Shown: in pieces, positions 17,889 through 26,546 of the stretch
Layout of the letters: the number at the start of each line of letters is the position of its first letter
Numbering within the stretch: position 1 is the first letter of the stretch
Source: Methylobacter luteus IMV-B-3098
Lineage (GTDB): Bacteria > Pseudomonadota > Gammaproteobacteria > Methylococcales > Methylomonadaceae
Assembly: GCF_000427625.1 (NCBI RefSeq)
Contig: NZ_KE386569.1
Coordinates: forward strand, 2,780,789-2,844,788
Length of the DNA stretch: 64,000 bases
Direction: 5' to 3'
The notes under the pieces: model-generated
The model's input: the letters and a program-made list of their open reading frames with translations, nothing else
Databases searched by the model: none
What the model was told of the DNA's origin: nothing
Position numbers and translations under genes: made by a program

Positions 17889-19127
17889 ATGAAAAGCCTA
17901 AATACCCGTAAAAATCAAAACGGCGCCGCCACATTATTAACGGCGCTGGTTTTATTGATCTGTATTACTTTAGTGACATTGCTTTCCTCAAAAACGGTGG
18001 TAACGGAAACCCAGATTTCCGCCGATAACTATCGCATGGCCCAGGCCGTTGCGGCTGCCAATGCCGCGATGGATTTTGGTGTTGGCTACTTTGATCAGGG
18101 CGGATTCGACCATGTCATCAATGCTACGGGTGTGGCTGGCAGTGATGGCATCATCGATACCATTGCGGATAGAACCTATACTTCCGCCGATGGTACTCAA
18201 ACCACCACGGCAAGCCTCACCTTCAACAATGCCGCCGGTACGCGCTGTGTTGCCGCTGGCGAAACGCCCAGCATGAAAAGTGGCTTGATTATAGCGATAG
18301 GCCGCAGTGACGACGACCTGGCGGTAAGGACATTATCCCAATGCGTCGGCACCATTGATGTTTTTGGCGGCAATGGCCCTAAGCAGCCCTTGATAGCACG
18401 GGGCAGCGTAGGCTTAACCGGCAATTATCAGATCATTAACCGCTATAACAATACCACGGCATGGTCGGGGGACGCGGTCAATATCGGCGAGTCAGCCAGC
18501 GCATCAACATACCTGAGGCCGATGGGCACCGAGGAAGGCGACTATACCCGAGCGCAGCTTGAGGATGATGATACTGGCAACGCCTACACATCAGAAGCCG
18601 TTTCCGACCGCAATAAAGGCAATGGCGTGGATACAATCGCCAGTGATCCGAGATTAGGCTCGCTGACCGGCGACGAGTTTTTTAACAACTTCTTCTATGG
18701 TGACAGAACAGCGATGAAAGAACTGGCGGAGAGCCTGGATCAGGTCTATGACGCTGCCGATATCGGTGCGGCAGCAGGCAAATCGGGCGTGGTCTGGATT
18801 GAAGGTAACGCCGATTTAAATGGCGATACCTATGGCACCTCAGATAACCCGGTCATCCTCATCATTAACGGTAATCTGGATGTAGCCGGTAATCCTCAAA
18901 TCTATGGATTGCTCTATGTAACAGGCCAGCTTGATGCAGCAGGCACAGTGAAGGTTCTAGGCTCCGTCATTGTCGAAGGCGATCCGGCTTTGGTGCCGGC
19001 CGGGGAAGAGCCAGTTGTCGGACATGGCGGCGTTGACTTGATTTACTCGCCCTACACCTTGGATAGATCGGCCAACCCGATTATTGGAACAACAACGGTT
19101 ATCAGCGGCTCGTGGCGCGATTGGTAA
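17889..19127 (+). CDS. pilX: PilX-like minor pilin, long form
   Basis: The 412-residue protein has the PilX N-terminal pattern (QNGAATLLTALVLLICITLVTLLSSKTVVTE), in which the usual Glu5 is absent as in other PilX proteins, then DNYRMAQAVAAANAAMDFG. The remaining 350 residues, much longer than in classical PilX, include a GDPALVPAG-rich beta-helix-like end with repeated short Asn/Gly hydrophobic strands. Third gene of the operon; its 3' end overlaps the longest frame of the next gene. Expected at the pilus tip complex. Confidence 0.78.
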   Translation: MKSLNTRKNQNGAATLLTALVLLICITLVTLLSSKTVVTETQISADNYRMAQAVAAANAAMDFGVGYFDQGGFDHVINATGVAGSDGIIDTIADRTYTSADGTQTTTASLTFNNAAGTRCVAAGETPSMKSGLIIAIGRSDDDLAVRTLSQCVGTIDVFGGNGPKQPLIARGSVGLTGNYQIINRYNNTTAWSGDAVNIGESASASTYLRPMGTEEGDYTRAQLEDDDTGNAYTSEAVSDRNKGNGVDTIASDPRLGSLTGDEFFNNFFYGDRTAMKELAESLDQVYDAADIGAAAGKSGVVWIEGNADLNGDTYGTSDNPVILIINGNLDVAGNPQIYGLLYVTGQLDAAGTVKVLGSVIVEGDPALVPAGEEPVVGHGGVDLIYSPYTLDRSANPIIGTTTVISGSWRDW

Positions 19128-19156
19128 CGCTTTTGGCAATCAGACAGGCGATTTTT

Positions 19157-21424
19157 ATGACCAGTTATACAAACAAAATAAAAGCACAACGGGGTATTGG
19201 AGTAATAGAAGTCTTGATTGCCGCTGTCGTGGTGGCCGTCGGGCTGCTGTCGTTGGCATCCCTGCAAGGCACGATAATGCACAGCAGCGGTGAGAGCAAA
19301 GCCCGCTCCGAAGCTGTCAAGCTGGCAGAAGAAAAACTTGAAGAATTTAGGAATAATATCAACAAGAGCGACTTCGACGTTGATCTCGCAATAGGGGCTG
19401 GCGATGATAGCATCAATGGTAGCAACGCTACTTTTGCCAGAAGCTGGACTTTAACAGACGCTGCCGGTCCTGACAGGAAGAACATCAGTGTAACAGTGAC
19501 GTGGGGCGGCGCCAGCGCTGATGAAACGGTCAATATGGTCAGCCAGGTGATTTGGGCCGATCCGGGAAAAGCCACCGATTACGCAACGGACGGTAATGGT
19601 CTTTCAGCGCGCGCGCCCAGCCCTAACAACAACTCGTCGTCAACGCCGGGCGAACAATTCGATCTTGATGAAATTGACGGCGAAACGTCATTAGACGATG
19701 GCTCCGGTCTATATAAATACACCGATGATGAGGGACGCATTTATTTGTTGGATTCAACCGGCAAGGCCGTGATCAAATTTAATGGCGGGTCAATTCATAC
19801 CATTAAAGGTAACGTTTACGCGGGAATTGTTGGAAATGGTCAGAACCCTTCTATAGAGTTACAGCCATTGACCAGCTATCCGGTGACCTTTTCCGATCTG
19901 GCCTATTGCGTGTTTCCCGTTCATGAAGGTCAGTCCGATTATATCTGTTATTTCGGCGGCGATTGCACGCATGATGGCACAGGTTGTTTAGCCCAAGAAG
20001 ATTCAGTGACGTTTACGGCCGTTTCAGGAGGATGGTATGGCAAGGTGGGTTTAATAGAAACCAGCGAAGCCAATTTACATAATAAAAAAGTCTGTTTTGC
20101 GGAAGATATCGCCGGAAACGGCATAGAAACCGCCACTACTACAGCCCGCTTGTACTTGTCCCAGCGCCTGGATGCCAATAACAATGTGGTCGGTTCGGAA
20201 GGCATTAACCAGTCTTTTGCTTGTCAGGATTTTCTAGTCGTGGAAGCAACCGGACATAGCAATGATTGTAATCACTTCCGGAATTTCGCGGGCTTGAGTG
20301 TGCCCAGTTCCACTGTATATCGCGATCCGCCGCTGGGGCCCAATGACAACAATGTTTCACTGGCGGAAAACGTATCGAGCTGTGGCTCAATCGTTACCTA
20401 CACTATTGCCGGTGGTATTTCTGGCGATCAGGCTAATTTGGTGCAAGTGTTTGTCAACGGCAACGGCTGTACCATTACTTCCAATAACAATATTCATACT
20501 TATCAGTGTACGATTACCGTTGTCGATACTACGGCATCCGTCACCATTACCGCAACCGGCGGCAATGTAACGCCCGTGTCCACTACGCTTGCCGTTTCAA
20601 CAGACCAAACAAGCATGGCCGGGCCAAGTCTCCAAGCCGGTACATCCACACCTGTAAGCTACACCGTTACTGGTCATATTGGTGGCAATCAGGCTAATTC
20701 AGTGACATTGACGATGAGCAACGACGGCAGTTGTACCAATAATAATGATGGCAGCTACACCTGCACCATTACTTCGACGCCTGGCGCAGTAACTATTAAT
20801 GCAACCGGCGGTGATGTAAGTCCTGCCAGTGCTAATGTCACGCTTGGAGTTGAACCTGACGTAGCGGGGCCGGAATTTATCGCGGCAACACCTGCTTACA
20901 TGAATTATGTCATTACCGGTGCGGTTACAGGCAATAACGCTAATTCCGTCAATTTCAGCCTTAACGGCGGCAGTTGCACGAATAACAACGATAATACTTA
21001 TACCTGTACAATTTACGCGTTGCCTGGCGATGTGATCATTAACGCTACAGGCGCTAATGTGCAGCAAGCGAGTGGCGCAGCTACACTTGCAGGCGTGGCG
21101 GCCGTTACTGGGCCGGCTTTTACTACAAGCGCTGCTTCTTGTGCAGTGACAGTATCTGGCATTATTGAAAAAGGCACAGGTAATACCTTTAAGGTTGACG
21201 ATGTCACTGTGACATCAACGCCTTCGGCAACCAATACATGCGAAATAACGAAAGCCAGCGGAAGCACTACTTATAGCTGCGATGCCGGAACCGTGACAGA
21301 TGGCGCCAGCGTAACCATTGGCGGCACCCATGTTTCCGCGGGGGTGGGGAATCCAGTAACTGTTGACTGTACAGCCAACAGCATAAGCATTACCACTGGA
21401 CCAAAGTTGACGACCACTAATTGA
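19157..21424 (+). CDS. pilV: PilV-like minor pilin with tandem Cys-paired repeats
   Basis: The protein begins with a PilV-type prepilin segment (AQRGIGVIEVLIAAVVVAVGLL, written here as two parts: AQRGIGVIEVL then IAAVVVAVGLL) and EEKLEEFR, but reaches about 755 residues where PilV is usually 150-200. After a beta-rich middle with several Cys pairs, three clear repeats of about 80 residues begin near 20392, 20655 and 20899, with a degenerate fourth from about 21140. Each has the form Y-x-V-TG, GxxAN-x-V, a Cys, a Y-x-CT-I strand and I-x-ATGG. They look like Ig-like adhesin modules with one disulfide each. The start at 19157 gives a normal leader. Last gene of the operon; probably a pilus-tip adhesin. 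Confidence 0.75.
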   Translation: MTSYTNKIKAQRGIGVIEVLIAAVVVAVGLLSLASLQGTIMHSSGESKARSEAVKLAEEKLEEFRNNINKSDFDVDLAIGAGDDSINGSNATFARSWTLTDAAGPDRKNISVTVTWGGASADETVNMVSQVIWADPGKATDYATDGNGLSARAPSPNNNSSSTPGEQFDLDEIDGETSLDDGSGLYKYTDDEGRIYLLDSTGKAVIKFNGGSIHTIKGNVYAGIVGNGQNPSIELQPLTSYPVTFSDLAYCVFPVHEGQSDYICYFGGDCTHDGTGCLAQEDSVTFTAVSGGWYGKVGLIETSEANLHNKKVCFAEDIAGNGIETATTTARLYLSQRLDANNNVVGSEGINQSFACQDFLVVEATGHSNDCNHFRNFAGLSVPSSTVYRDPPLGPNDNNVSLAENVSSCGSIVTYTIAGGISGDQANLVQVFVNGNGCTITSNNNIHTYQCTITVVDTTASVTITATGGNVTPVSTTLAVSTDQTSMAGPSLQAGTSTPVSYTVTGHIGGNQANSVTLTMSNDGSCTNNNDGSYTCTITSTPGAVTINATGGDVSPASANVTLGVEPDVAGPEFIAATPAYMNYVITGAVTGNNANSVNFSLNGGSCTNNNDNTYTCTIYALPGDVIINATGANVQQASGAATLAGVAAVTGPAFTTSAASCAVTVSGIIEKGTGNTFKVDDVTVTSTPSATNTCEITKASGSTTYSCDAGTVTDGASVTIGGTHVSAGVGNPVTVDCTANSISITTGPKLTTTN

Positions 21425-21540
21425 TCCGTCAGCCATGTAAAATCGGGTTGCATGTTTTTCGCAACCCGACCCATCAAGCGGGGAGGGATTTGCAACCCCG
21501 CCCCTGACGTTTCGACAATATCTGAGCCAAGTGACGGGCT

Positions 21541-21586
21541 TAACCAATGCCAGACATTTCGTACGGGGCAATATGCCCCGTACGGC
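21541..21586. repeat. Intergenic repeat, family C, copy 1
   Basis: TAACCAATGCCAGACATTTC followed by a GGGGCA-ATA-TGCCCC hairpin. It is repeated with few changes at 21793-21838. Confidence 0.7.
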
Positions 21587-21659
21587 CTGCAAACCCGGCA
21601 TGGGCAGGTCCATGCGATGATGCGCCTCTGATTGCCGAGTAACGGTGCAATATCATTAA

Positions 21660-21697
21660 CCGCCACATGCCAACCAAGAGCATGTGGCGGTTTTTTT
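21660..21697 (+). terminator. Rho-independent terminator after the minor-pilin operon
   Basis: An 11-bp perfect stem, CCGCCACATGC and GCATGTGGCGG, with a 9-base loop, followed by seven T residues on the plus strand. It lies 236 bases past the pilV stop. Confidence 0.9.
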
Positions 21698-21792
21698 ATG
21701 AATGCCTGTTTTATGTGCCGCTAATCTCAAGCTAGACGGGATGCAATCCTCTCTGTAACGTTTCTGCAATGTTTGGGTTAAAAGGCTACAGT

Positions 21793-21838
21793 TAACTAAT
21801 GCCCAACATTTCGAACGGGGCAACATGCCCCGCCCGGC
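21793..21838. repeat. Intergenic repeat, family C, copy 2
   Basis: TTAACTAATGCCCAACATTTC followed by GGGGCAACATGCCCCG; a direct repeat of the segment at 21541. Confidence 0.7.
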
Positions 21839-22034
21839 TATGGGAAAGTATTTCGGGCCGAATGAATTCGGCCCTACAGCGATAATATAGGTGCAAATCT
21901 ACTCCATAGATCAGCGTTGCGCATATGCTTTGATTGCAAACAGCGTTTTGAGGATTTTGGAAAACCGGAACACATTATCCTTAACCTGTTCCGGCAATAG
22001 GGGAGGGAGGCGCGTCCTTGCGTCCGAAAATTGC

Positions 22035-24287
22035 CTAGCGTGAAACGCTGAATGCGTGAGTGGTGATCGTGGTGGATTTGGCGTTGGAAGCCTGGAACAT
22101 TTTCTGGAAGTCCTGGATTTCCGCGCCGGAATCGCTGAACAGGTCCTGCGCGAAGCCGTAGGCGAGCGGCTGATGGATCAGTTCGGCCGTCACCTGGTAG
22201 CTGGCGCCATTCAGTCCTGCAATCCGGTAGCCGATCTCATCGCTGCCGCCGATGAAGTTATCGTCATTGAGCGCATCGCCGGCGACGCGGATATCCGATG
22301 AGGCGGTCGCCTTGTCGAAGCCCTGCGGCAGAATACGGTTGTCCTTCAGATAGGTCATGCCGCGCAGCAGCGTATAAGTGACCTGATTCATGTCATCGCC
22401 CATGATCGCTTCATAAACCTGAACCTGATCCGGCGAGGTGATCAGTTCATGATGCGGCTCAAACGCGGCCGGATCGGTATCGGCATCGACGCCGGTCACG
22501 CTGCCGTCGGCGTTCACCTTGCCCGATTCGAACACGACATTACCTAAGTTATCCTTGACTGTGACATGAAGTATCACGCGCCGCGAAGGATAGGCGCTGG
22601 GCAGCTTGTGGCCGGTATTGCTGTTCACGCGCAGGGTGAAGTCCAGTGTGTCGTTGATCAGCGACTGGCTGGCCGGCGTCACGGCCGCGGCGCTTTGCAG
22701 CATGGCTTCGGTCTTGGCGATGGTCTCCGGGAAGTTGTTCGATAATACGCCCAGCTGGGTTTTGTTGTCTTTGAAGATGTTCAGCATCAGCCGGTTTGCA
22801 CCCACCAGATCATGCACGGCGAAATTGTCGCGCGTCTGCAGCCACATCGGCCGGTTCGAGATCGCTACGCCGTTGGCGCGGCTCATGTGGCACTGCTGGC
22901 AGCTTTGCGGATTGCTGGTCGCGTAGCTGCTGTGCTCCCATTCGCTGTACGGCATCTGCTCGGGGAATTCGCTTTCGGGCGTAGTGCTGAGCACGTTGCC
23001 GAACGAGTCCACATAAGGCGTTTTCAGGTTGTGGCAGGAGGCGCACAGTTTCGATTCCTTGACATGCGCGCTGTAGGTCGGCGTATAGCCCGTGTTCATG
23101 ACCATCGGGTTGGGGGTCAGATTGTCATACGGTCCGTAAATCAGCTTGTTGCTGCCGATTTCATATTTGCCGGTAAAGCCGCTCAGGGTGCCCAGATTAG
23201 GCGCGTCCTGGATCTGATGGCACAGCGTGCAACTGACGCCGTTCAGCGCGCTGTCATGCCGGCTGTGGCTGGCATCGAGGAAACCGCCGTCGAGAATCTG
23301 CATCGGCTCACCGCTCTTTTTGGCCTCGAAATTGGCCATGGGCGCATGGCAGCGCGTGCATTTGTCGCTGATCACATCGGCCAGTTGCGGATTGCGGTTC
23401 AGTTCACTGCGCACTTTGGCTCGCCAGAGCGGGTCGCGCGCCGAGTTGGCCATCATGGTCGATGACCAGTCAGTTTCAATCGAAACATCCTTGCCCTGCG
23501 CATCGGTCAGGTTGTTATGGCACATCAGACAGTTGCCCGAGCCTGAAAAATGCGTGGAGGTAAAGTTGGGGTCGCCGCCCGAGGCCGGTTCCAACAGGAA
23601 GCCGCCGGCATCGGCCAGCGTGGTGACTTGAAATACGCCCTGCACGCCGCCTATCGTCAGCGTGGCGGTCGTTTGCGTGCTGTACTGCGATGACGAGGTC
23701 AGTTGTACGCGCACGCTGTCGCCGTTATTGAGGCTGCCGGCCGCGCTGGTAAAGGCGCCGCCGTTGATGGAGTAACTGCCGCCGCTGACGGTGACCGATG
23801 CCGGCGCGTTGATGCCGGTGATGGTGGCCGCGTTCGACGCGACGGCGGTATTGAGCGCGACGCCGGTTTGCGCCGTGAAGCCGAAGGTATCAGGCGTTAT
23901 ATCGGCGCTGCCCGTCTGCGTGGTGACGCTGAAGGTGTCCTTTACGCCGCCTATGGTCAGGGCGGTGTTCGTGGTCATGCTGTACGACGAAGAAGACGTC
24001 TGCTGCACGCGCACCGTGTCGCCGTTATAGACGCTGCCGCTGGCGGACGTGAAGGCGCCGCCGTTGCGCGAATACTGGCCGCCGGTGACGCTGATGGAAG
24101 TCGAGGCGTTGATGCCGCTGACCGTGATCGTGTTCGATGTCACGACCGTGTTAAGGGCGACGTTGGTCTGGTCGGTAAAGAAAAAGGGATCGGGCGTGGT
24201 GTCTTTTTTGGCCGCTTGAGCGTCATGGATACTCAGAGCCATGACCAGCCATAGTAAATAAATGAAAAAGTAATAGTAGCGCTGCAT
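22035..24287 (-). CDS. Five-haem c-type cytochrome with two Ig-like repeats
   Basis: The 750-residue product starts with a signal peptide (LLWLVMALSIHDAQA). Residues 30-125 and 126-220 are two copies of a beta domain (SVTGGQYSRNGGAFTSASG and SVSGGSYSINGGAFTSAAG; each ends TLTIGGV). Five CxxCH haem sites follow: CLMCH, CTRCH, CTLCH, CASCH and CQQCH. The C-terminal 250 residues are haem-free and contain LRVNSNTGHKLPSAYPSRRV, a block I have seen in multihaem proteins of this type. It should be periplasmic or surface-exposed and carry electrons; partner and acceptor are unknown. It is a single gene, convergent with the pilin operon. Confidence 0.83.
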   Translation of the reverse strand: MQRYYYFFIYLLWLVMALSIHDAQAAKKDTTPDPFFFTDQTNVALNTVVTSNTITVSGINASTSISVTGGQYSRNGGAFTSASGSVYNGDTVRVQQTSSSSYSMTTNTALTIGGVKDTFSVTTQTGSADITPDTFGFTAQTGVALNTAVASNAATITGINAPASVTVSGGSYSINGGAFTSAAGSLNNGDSVRVQLTSSSQYSTQTTATLTIGGVQGVFQVTTLADAGGFLLEPASGGDPNFTSTHFSGSGNCLMCHNNLTDAQGKDVSIETDWSSTMMANSARDPLWRAKVRSELNRNPQLADVISDKCTRCHAPMANFEAKKSGEPMQILDGGFLDASHSRHDSALNGVSCTLCHQIQDAPNLGTLSGFTGKYEIGSNKLIYGPYDNLTPNPMVMNTGYTPTYSAHVKESKLCASCHNLKTPYVDSFGNVLSTTPESEFPEQMPYSEWEHSSYATSNPQSCQQCHMSRANGVAISNRPMWLQTRDNFAVHDLVGANRLMLNIFKDNKTQLGVLSNNFPETIAKTEAMLQSAAAVTPASQSLINDTLDFTLRVNSNTGHKLPSAYPSRRVILHVTVKDNLGNVVFESGKVNADGSVTGVDADTDPAAFEPHHELITSPDQVQVYEAIMGDDMNQVTYTLLRGMTYLKDNRILPQGFDKATASSDIRVAGDALNDDNFIGGSDEIGYRIAGLNGASYQVTAELIHQPLAYGFAQDLFSDSGAEIQDFQKMFQASNAKSTTITTHAFSVSR

Positions 24288-24463
24288 AAATACTCACGAG
24301 ACAGATGGAAAGCCGGCCATTGCCGGATTATTGTTGTCGTTGGCAAGCTTCCTGCGAATCGCACGGTTGCTTGCTGCTTCCAAACACAAGTGCTAGCAGG
24401 GCAATAAATATGCCATTTATACATTATTGATTTATAGCGCTTTTAATTAGTCATCGTTAATAT

Positions 24464-24506
24464 AACTGCGTCATATGCCGCAGCGGGTGTGGCATATGAC
24501 GCAGTT
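24464..24506. repeat. Perfect 16-bp inverted repeat
   Basis: AACTGCGTCATATGCC and GGCATATGACGCAGTT are separated by 11 bases. There is no T tract on either side, so it is not a classical terminator. It lies upstream of the cytochrome gene and downstream of the ABC ATPase gene. Confidence 0.88.
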
Positions 24507-24545
24507 AGCCAGGTAGCCAAGCCAGGTAGCCAAGCCAGGTAGGCT
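24507..24545 (+). repeat. Three tandem 13-bp repeats
   Basis: AGCCAGGTAGCCA occurs twice in a row, followed by a partial third unit AGCCAGGTAGG that merges into the family A palindrome. Confidence 0.85.
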
Positions 24546-24613
24546 GGGTTGATAAACCCAGCATTCGGAGTCGTCCATGCCGGGTTTCCGCTAAAGCTCC
24601 AACCCAGCCTACA
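24539..24613. repeat. Palindromic intergenic repeat, family A, copy 4
   Basis: GTAGGCTGGGTTGATAAACC at the left end, CAACCCAGCCTACA at the right end, and the shared ATGCCGGGTTTCCGCTAAAGC interior seen at 669 and 8520. Confidence 0.88.
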
Positions 24614-24662
24614 CAGCTTCAGCCTTGCCTACACAGATCCAAGACGGTCTGCACAGCTTGAA

Positions 24663-25325
24663 TCATGGCCGGATCTGCCCGTCGACAATGCGGATCTTTC
24701 GTCGCGCCCGATCGCCTATATGCTGGTCGTGTGTGATGATCATCAGCGTCACGCCTTGCCGGTTCAGGCTTTCCAGCAGATCGATGATTTCGCTGCCGGA
24801 TTTGCTGTCGAGGTTGCCGGTGGGTTCGTCAGCGAGCAGGATTTCAGGGCGCATGATCATGGCGCGGGCGATGGCGATGCGCTGGAGTTGCCCGCCTGAG
24901 AGCTGGTCCGGCCGGTGGCTGGCTCTATCCCGAAGGTTGACGTCGGCCAGCGCCTCGGCCACGCGCTGTTTGCGCTCCTTGGCCGCGATGCCGGCTAGGA
25001 TCATCGGCATTTCAACATTTTCAGCGGCTGTCAGGCGCGGAATCAGGTGAAAAAACTGAAACACGAAGCCGATGTTTTCGCGCCGGACCTTAGCCAGCTC
25101 ATCATCACTGATCTGGGTAACATCGCGGCCGTTCAGGCGATAGCGGCCCGATGACGGCTGGTCGAGCAGTGCGATGACATTCAACAGCGTCGACTTGCCG
25201 GAGCCCGACGGGCCCATGACGGACACATATTCGCCCTTGTCGATAGTGAGATTGATGTCATTGAGGGCATGGACCGTCTGCTCGCCGACCTTGAAGTAGC
25301 GGTGAATGTTTTCCAGTTCAATCAT
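24663..25325 (-). CDS. ABC transporter ATP-binding protein (MacB/LolD type)
   Basis: The 220-residue ATPase has Walker A GPSGSGKSTLLN near residue 38, Q-loop FVFQFFHLIPRLTAAENVE, signature LSGGQLQRIAIARAM, Walker B EILLADEPTGNLDS and switch His in LMIITHD. It is closest in pattern to the LolD/MacB exporters. Its start overlaps the adaptor gene by four bases, so they are translationally coupled. No permease gene follows; the next gene on this strand is the cytochrome, so the permease must be elsewhere or has been lost. Confidence 0.93.
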   Translation of the reverse strand: MIELENIHRYFKVGEQTVHALNDINLTIDKGEYVSVMGPSGSGKSTLLNVIALLDQPSSGRYRLNGRDVTQISDDELAKVRRENIGFVFQFFHLIPRLTAAENVEMPMILAGIAAKERKQRVAEALADVNLRDRASHRPDQLSGGQLQRIAIARAMIMRPEILLADEPTGNLDSKSGSEIIDLLESLNRQGVTLMIITHDQHIGDRARRKIRIVDGQIRP

Positions 25326-26461
25326 GGCTGTTCGCGTACATGAGCCCCGGCAGCGACGCCCTCCTGGCCTACCGACAGCACGACTTTGTCGCCGGCCTTA
25401 AGCCCCGACAGCACTTCGACGTAATTCCAGTTGGACAGGCCGGGCTCGAAGGTTCGTTCTTCGAGCACGCCGTCATCCCGCATCAGCAAAACCCGGTTGT
25501 TATCGAGCACCGCTTCGGCCGGGACCCGGAGCGCCTGGCGCTTGTCGGACAGCAGCACTTCGATGTCGGCGCTATAGCCGGGCAGCAGATCCTTGAGGTC
25601 TTGCGGGTCGGTCAGTTTCACTTCGACTTCGACCGTGCGCGCCTGCTTTTCCTTTTCCTGCACATAGGGCGCGATGCGGCTTACAGTGCCCGAGCAGCGT
25701 TTTTCACTGCCGAAGGCATCGAGCGATACGCAGGCTTTCATGCCGGTCTTGATCTGCGGCGCATCGACTTCATCGATCGGCGCCGAGACATAGAGACAGC
25801 TGACATCGAGCAGATCGATGGCCGGCAGGGTCGGAATGCCGGGCGGCGAGGGCGTGACGAACTCGCCCAGTTCGACATTGATTTCGGCGACGGTGCCGTC
25901 GAAAGGCGCCAGCACGAGCGTGCGCTCAATGGAGGCGCGTGTGAGATCGAGATTGGCCCGGCTGACGGTAATGGTGTCATGGGCGGCGCCGCAGGCGGCC
26001 CGCTTGGCTTTGGCTTCGGTGGATTTGATGTCGACCTGCTCTTCGGAAACAAACTGGTTTTTTTGCCGCAGACGGACCAATCGATCGGCTTCACGCTGGG
26101 CGCTGTCCGCCATCAGGCAGGTCTGCTCGGCCGTAGCCCGGTTGGCCTTGATCTGGGCTTCCTGCAATTTCATCTGCTCCTTCAGGTCCTTGTTCCAGAC
26201 TTCCATCAGCAATTGATCCCGCTTGACTCTATCGCCTTCCTGGACATGCAGTTCGGCGACCTGGCCGCCGGTCGCGGGCGCCAGATAGGCGCGCCGGCAG
26301 GCCTTGATCGTGCCGACGCGCGTATTGGAGACCGTGGCGCTGACTTCGCCTTGCTCGACAGTCGCCGTTTTAACGGTGACGGGTTCGGGCTTGCGCAGGG
26401 CGAAATAGGCGATGCCGATGGCGATGACGGCGAGCACGATGATGAGGGTTTTTTTGTTCAT
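25322..26461 (-). CDS. HlyD/MacA family periplasmic adaptor protein
   Basis: The 379-residue protein has one N-terminal membrane anchor (TLIIVLAVIAIGIAYFAL), a lipoyl-like half (APATGGQVAELHVQEGDRV), a coiled-coil hairpin over about residues 90-175, the second lipoyl half (LAPFDGTVAEINVELGEFV), and a beta-barrel region ending PAEAVLDNNRVLLM. It would bridge an inner-membrane exporter and an outer-membrane channel. First gene of the pair with the ABC ATPase. Confidence 0.9.
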   Translation of the reverse strand: MNKKTLIIVLAVIAIGIAYFALRKPEPVTVKTATVEQGEVSATVSNTRVGTIKACRRAYLAPATGGQVAELHVQEGDRVKRDQLLMEVWNKDLKEQMKLQEAQIKANRATAEQTCLMADSAQREADRLVRLRQKNQFVSEEQVDIKSTEAKAKRAACGAAHDTITVSRANLDLTRASIERTLVLAPFDGTVAEINVELGEFVTPSPPGIPTLPAIDLLDVSCLYVSAPIDEVDAPQIKTGMKACVSLDAFGSEKRCSGTVSRIAPYVQEKEKQARTVEVEVKLTDPQDLKDLLPGYSADIEVLLSDKRQALRVPAEAVLDNNRVLLMRDDGVLEERTFEPGLSNWNYVEVLSGLKAGDKVVLSVGQEGVAAGAHVREQP

Positions 26462-26488
26462 TAATGGGTGGCAGATAGTAAAAATGTG

Positions 26489-26532
26489 GGGGCGGATTTA
26501 TCCGCCCATGGGCGACTTCAGTCGCCCCACAA
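26489..26532. repeat. Short paired hairpins before the adaptor gene
   Basis: GGGCGGATTTATCCGCCC and GGGCGACTTCAGTCGCCC stand next to each other as two small palindromes in the gap between icd and the adaptor gene. They may form tandem RNA hairpins at the end of icd-side transcripts or in the adaptor leader; no T tract is present. Confidence 0.65.
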
Positions 26533-26546
26533 GAGTATAGCGGTAT

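Larger units (their letters stand above)
21425..22034. other. 610-bp gene-free region rich in hairpins
   Basis: This stretch between the convergent pilV and cytochrome genes has no convincing ORF. It holds a CGGGTTGC/GCAACCCG hairpin at about 21446-21472, a terminator at 21660, a duplicated 45-bp segment (21541 and 21793), and a GGGCCGAATGAATTCGGCCC palindrome at about 21857. Confidence 0.7.
24288..24662. other. 375-bp gene-free region with stacked repeats
   Basis: No coding region is seen. In order it holds the probable promoter of the cytochrome gene, a perfect 16-bp inverted repeat (24464-24506), three tandem 13-bp units (24507-24545), and a family A palindrome (24539-24613). Confidence 0.75.

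Noticed and set aside
24507-24545. CRISPR array
   Set aside because: Units are 13 bp, contiguous and without spacers.
25340-26464. 374-codon open frame antisense to the adaptor gene
   Set aside because: Complementary to a clear HlyD/MacA adaptor; no motifs of its own.
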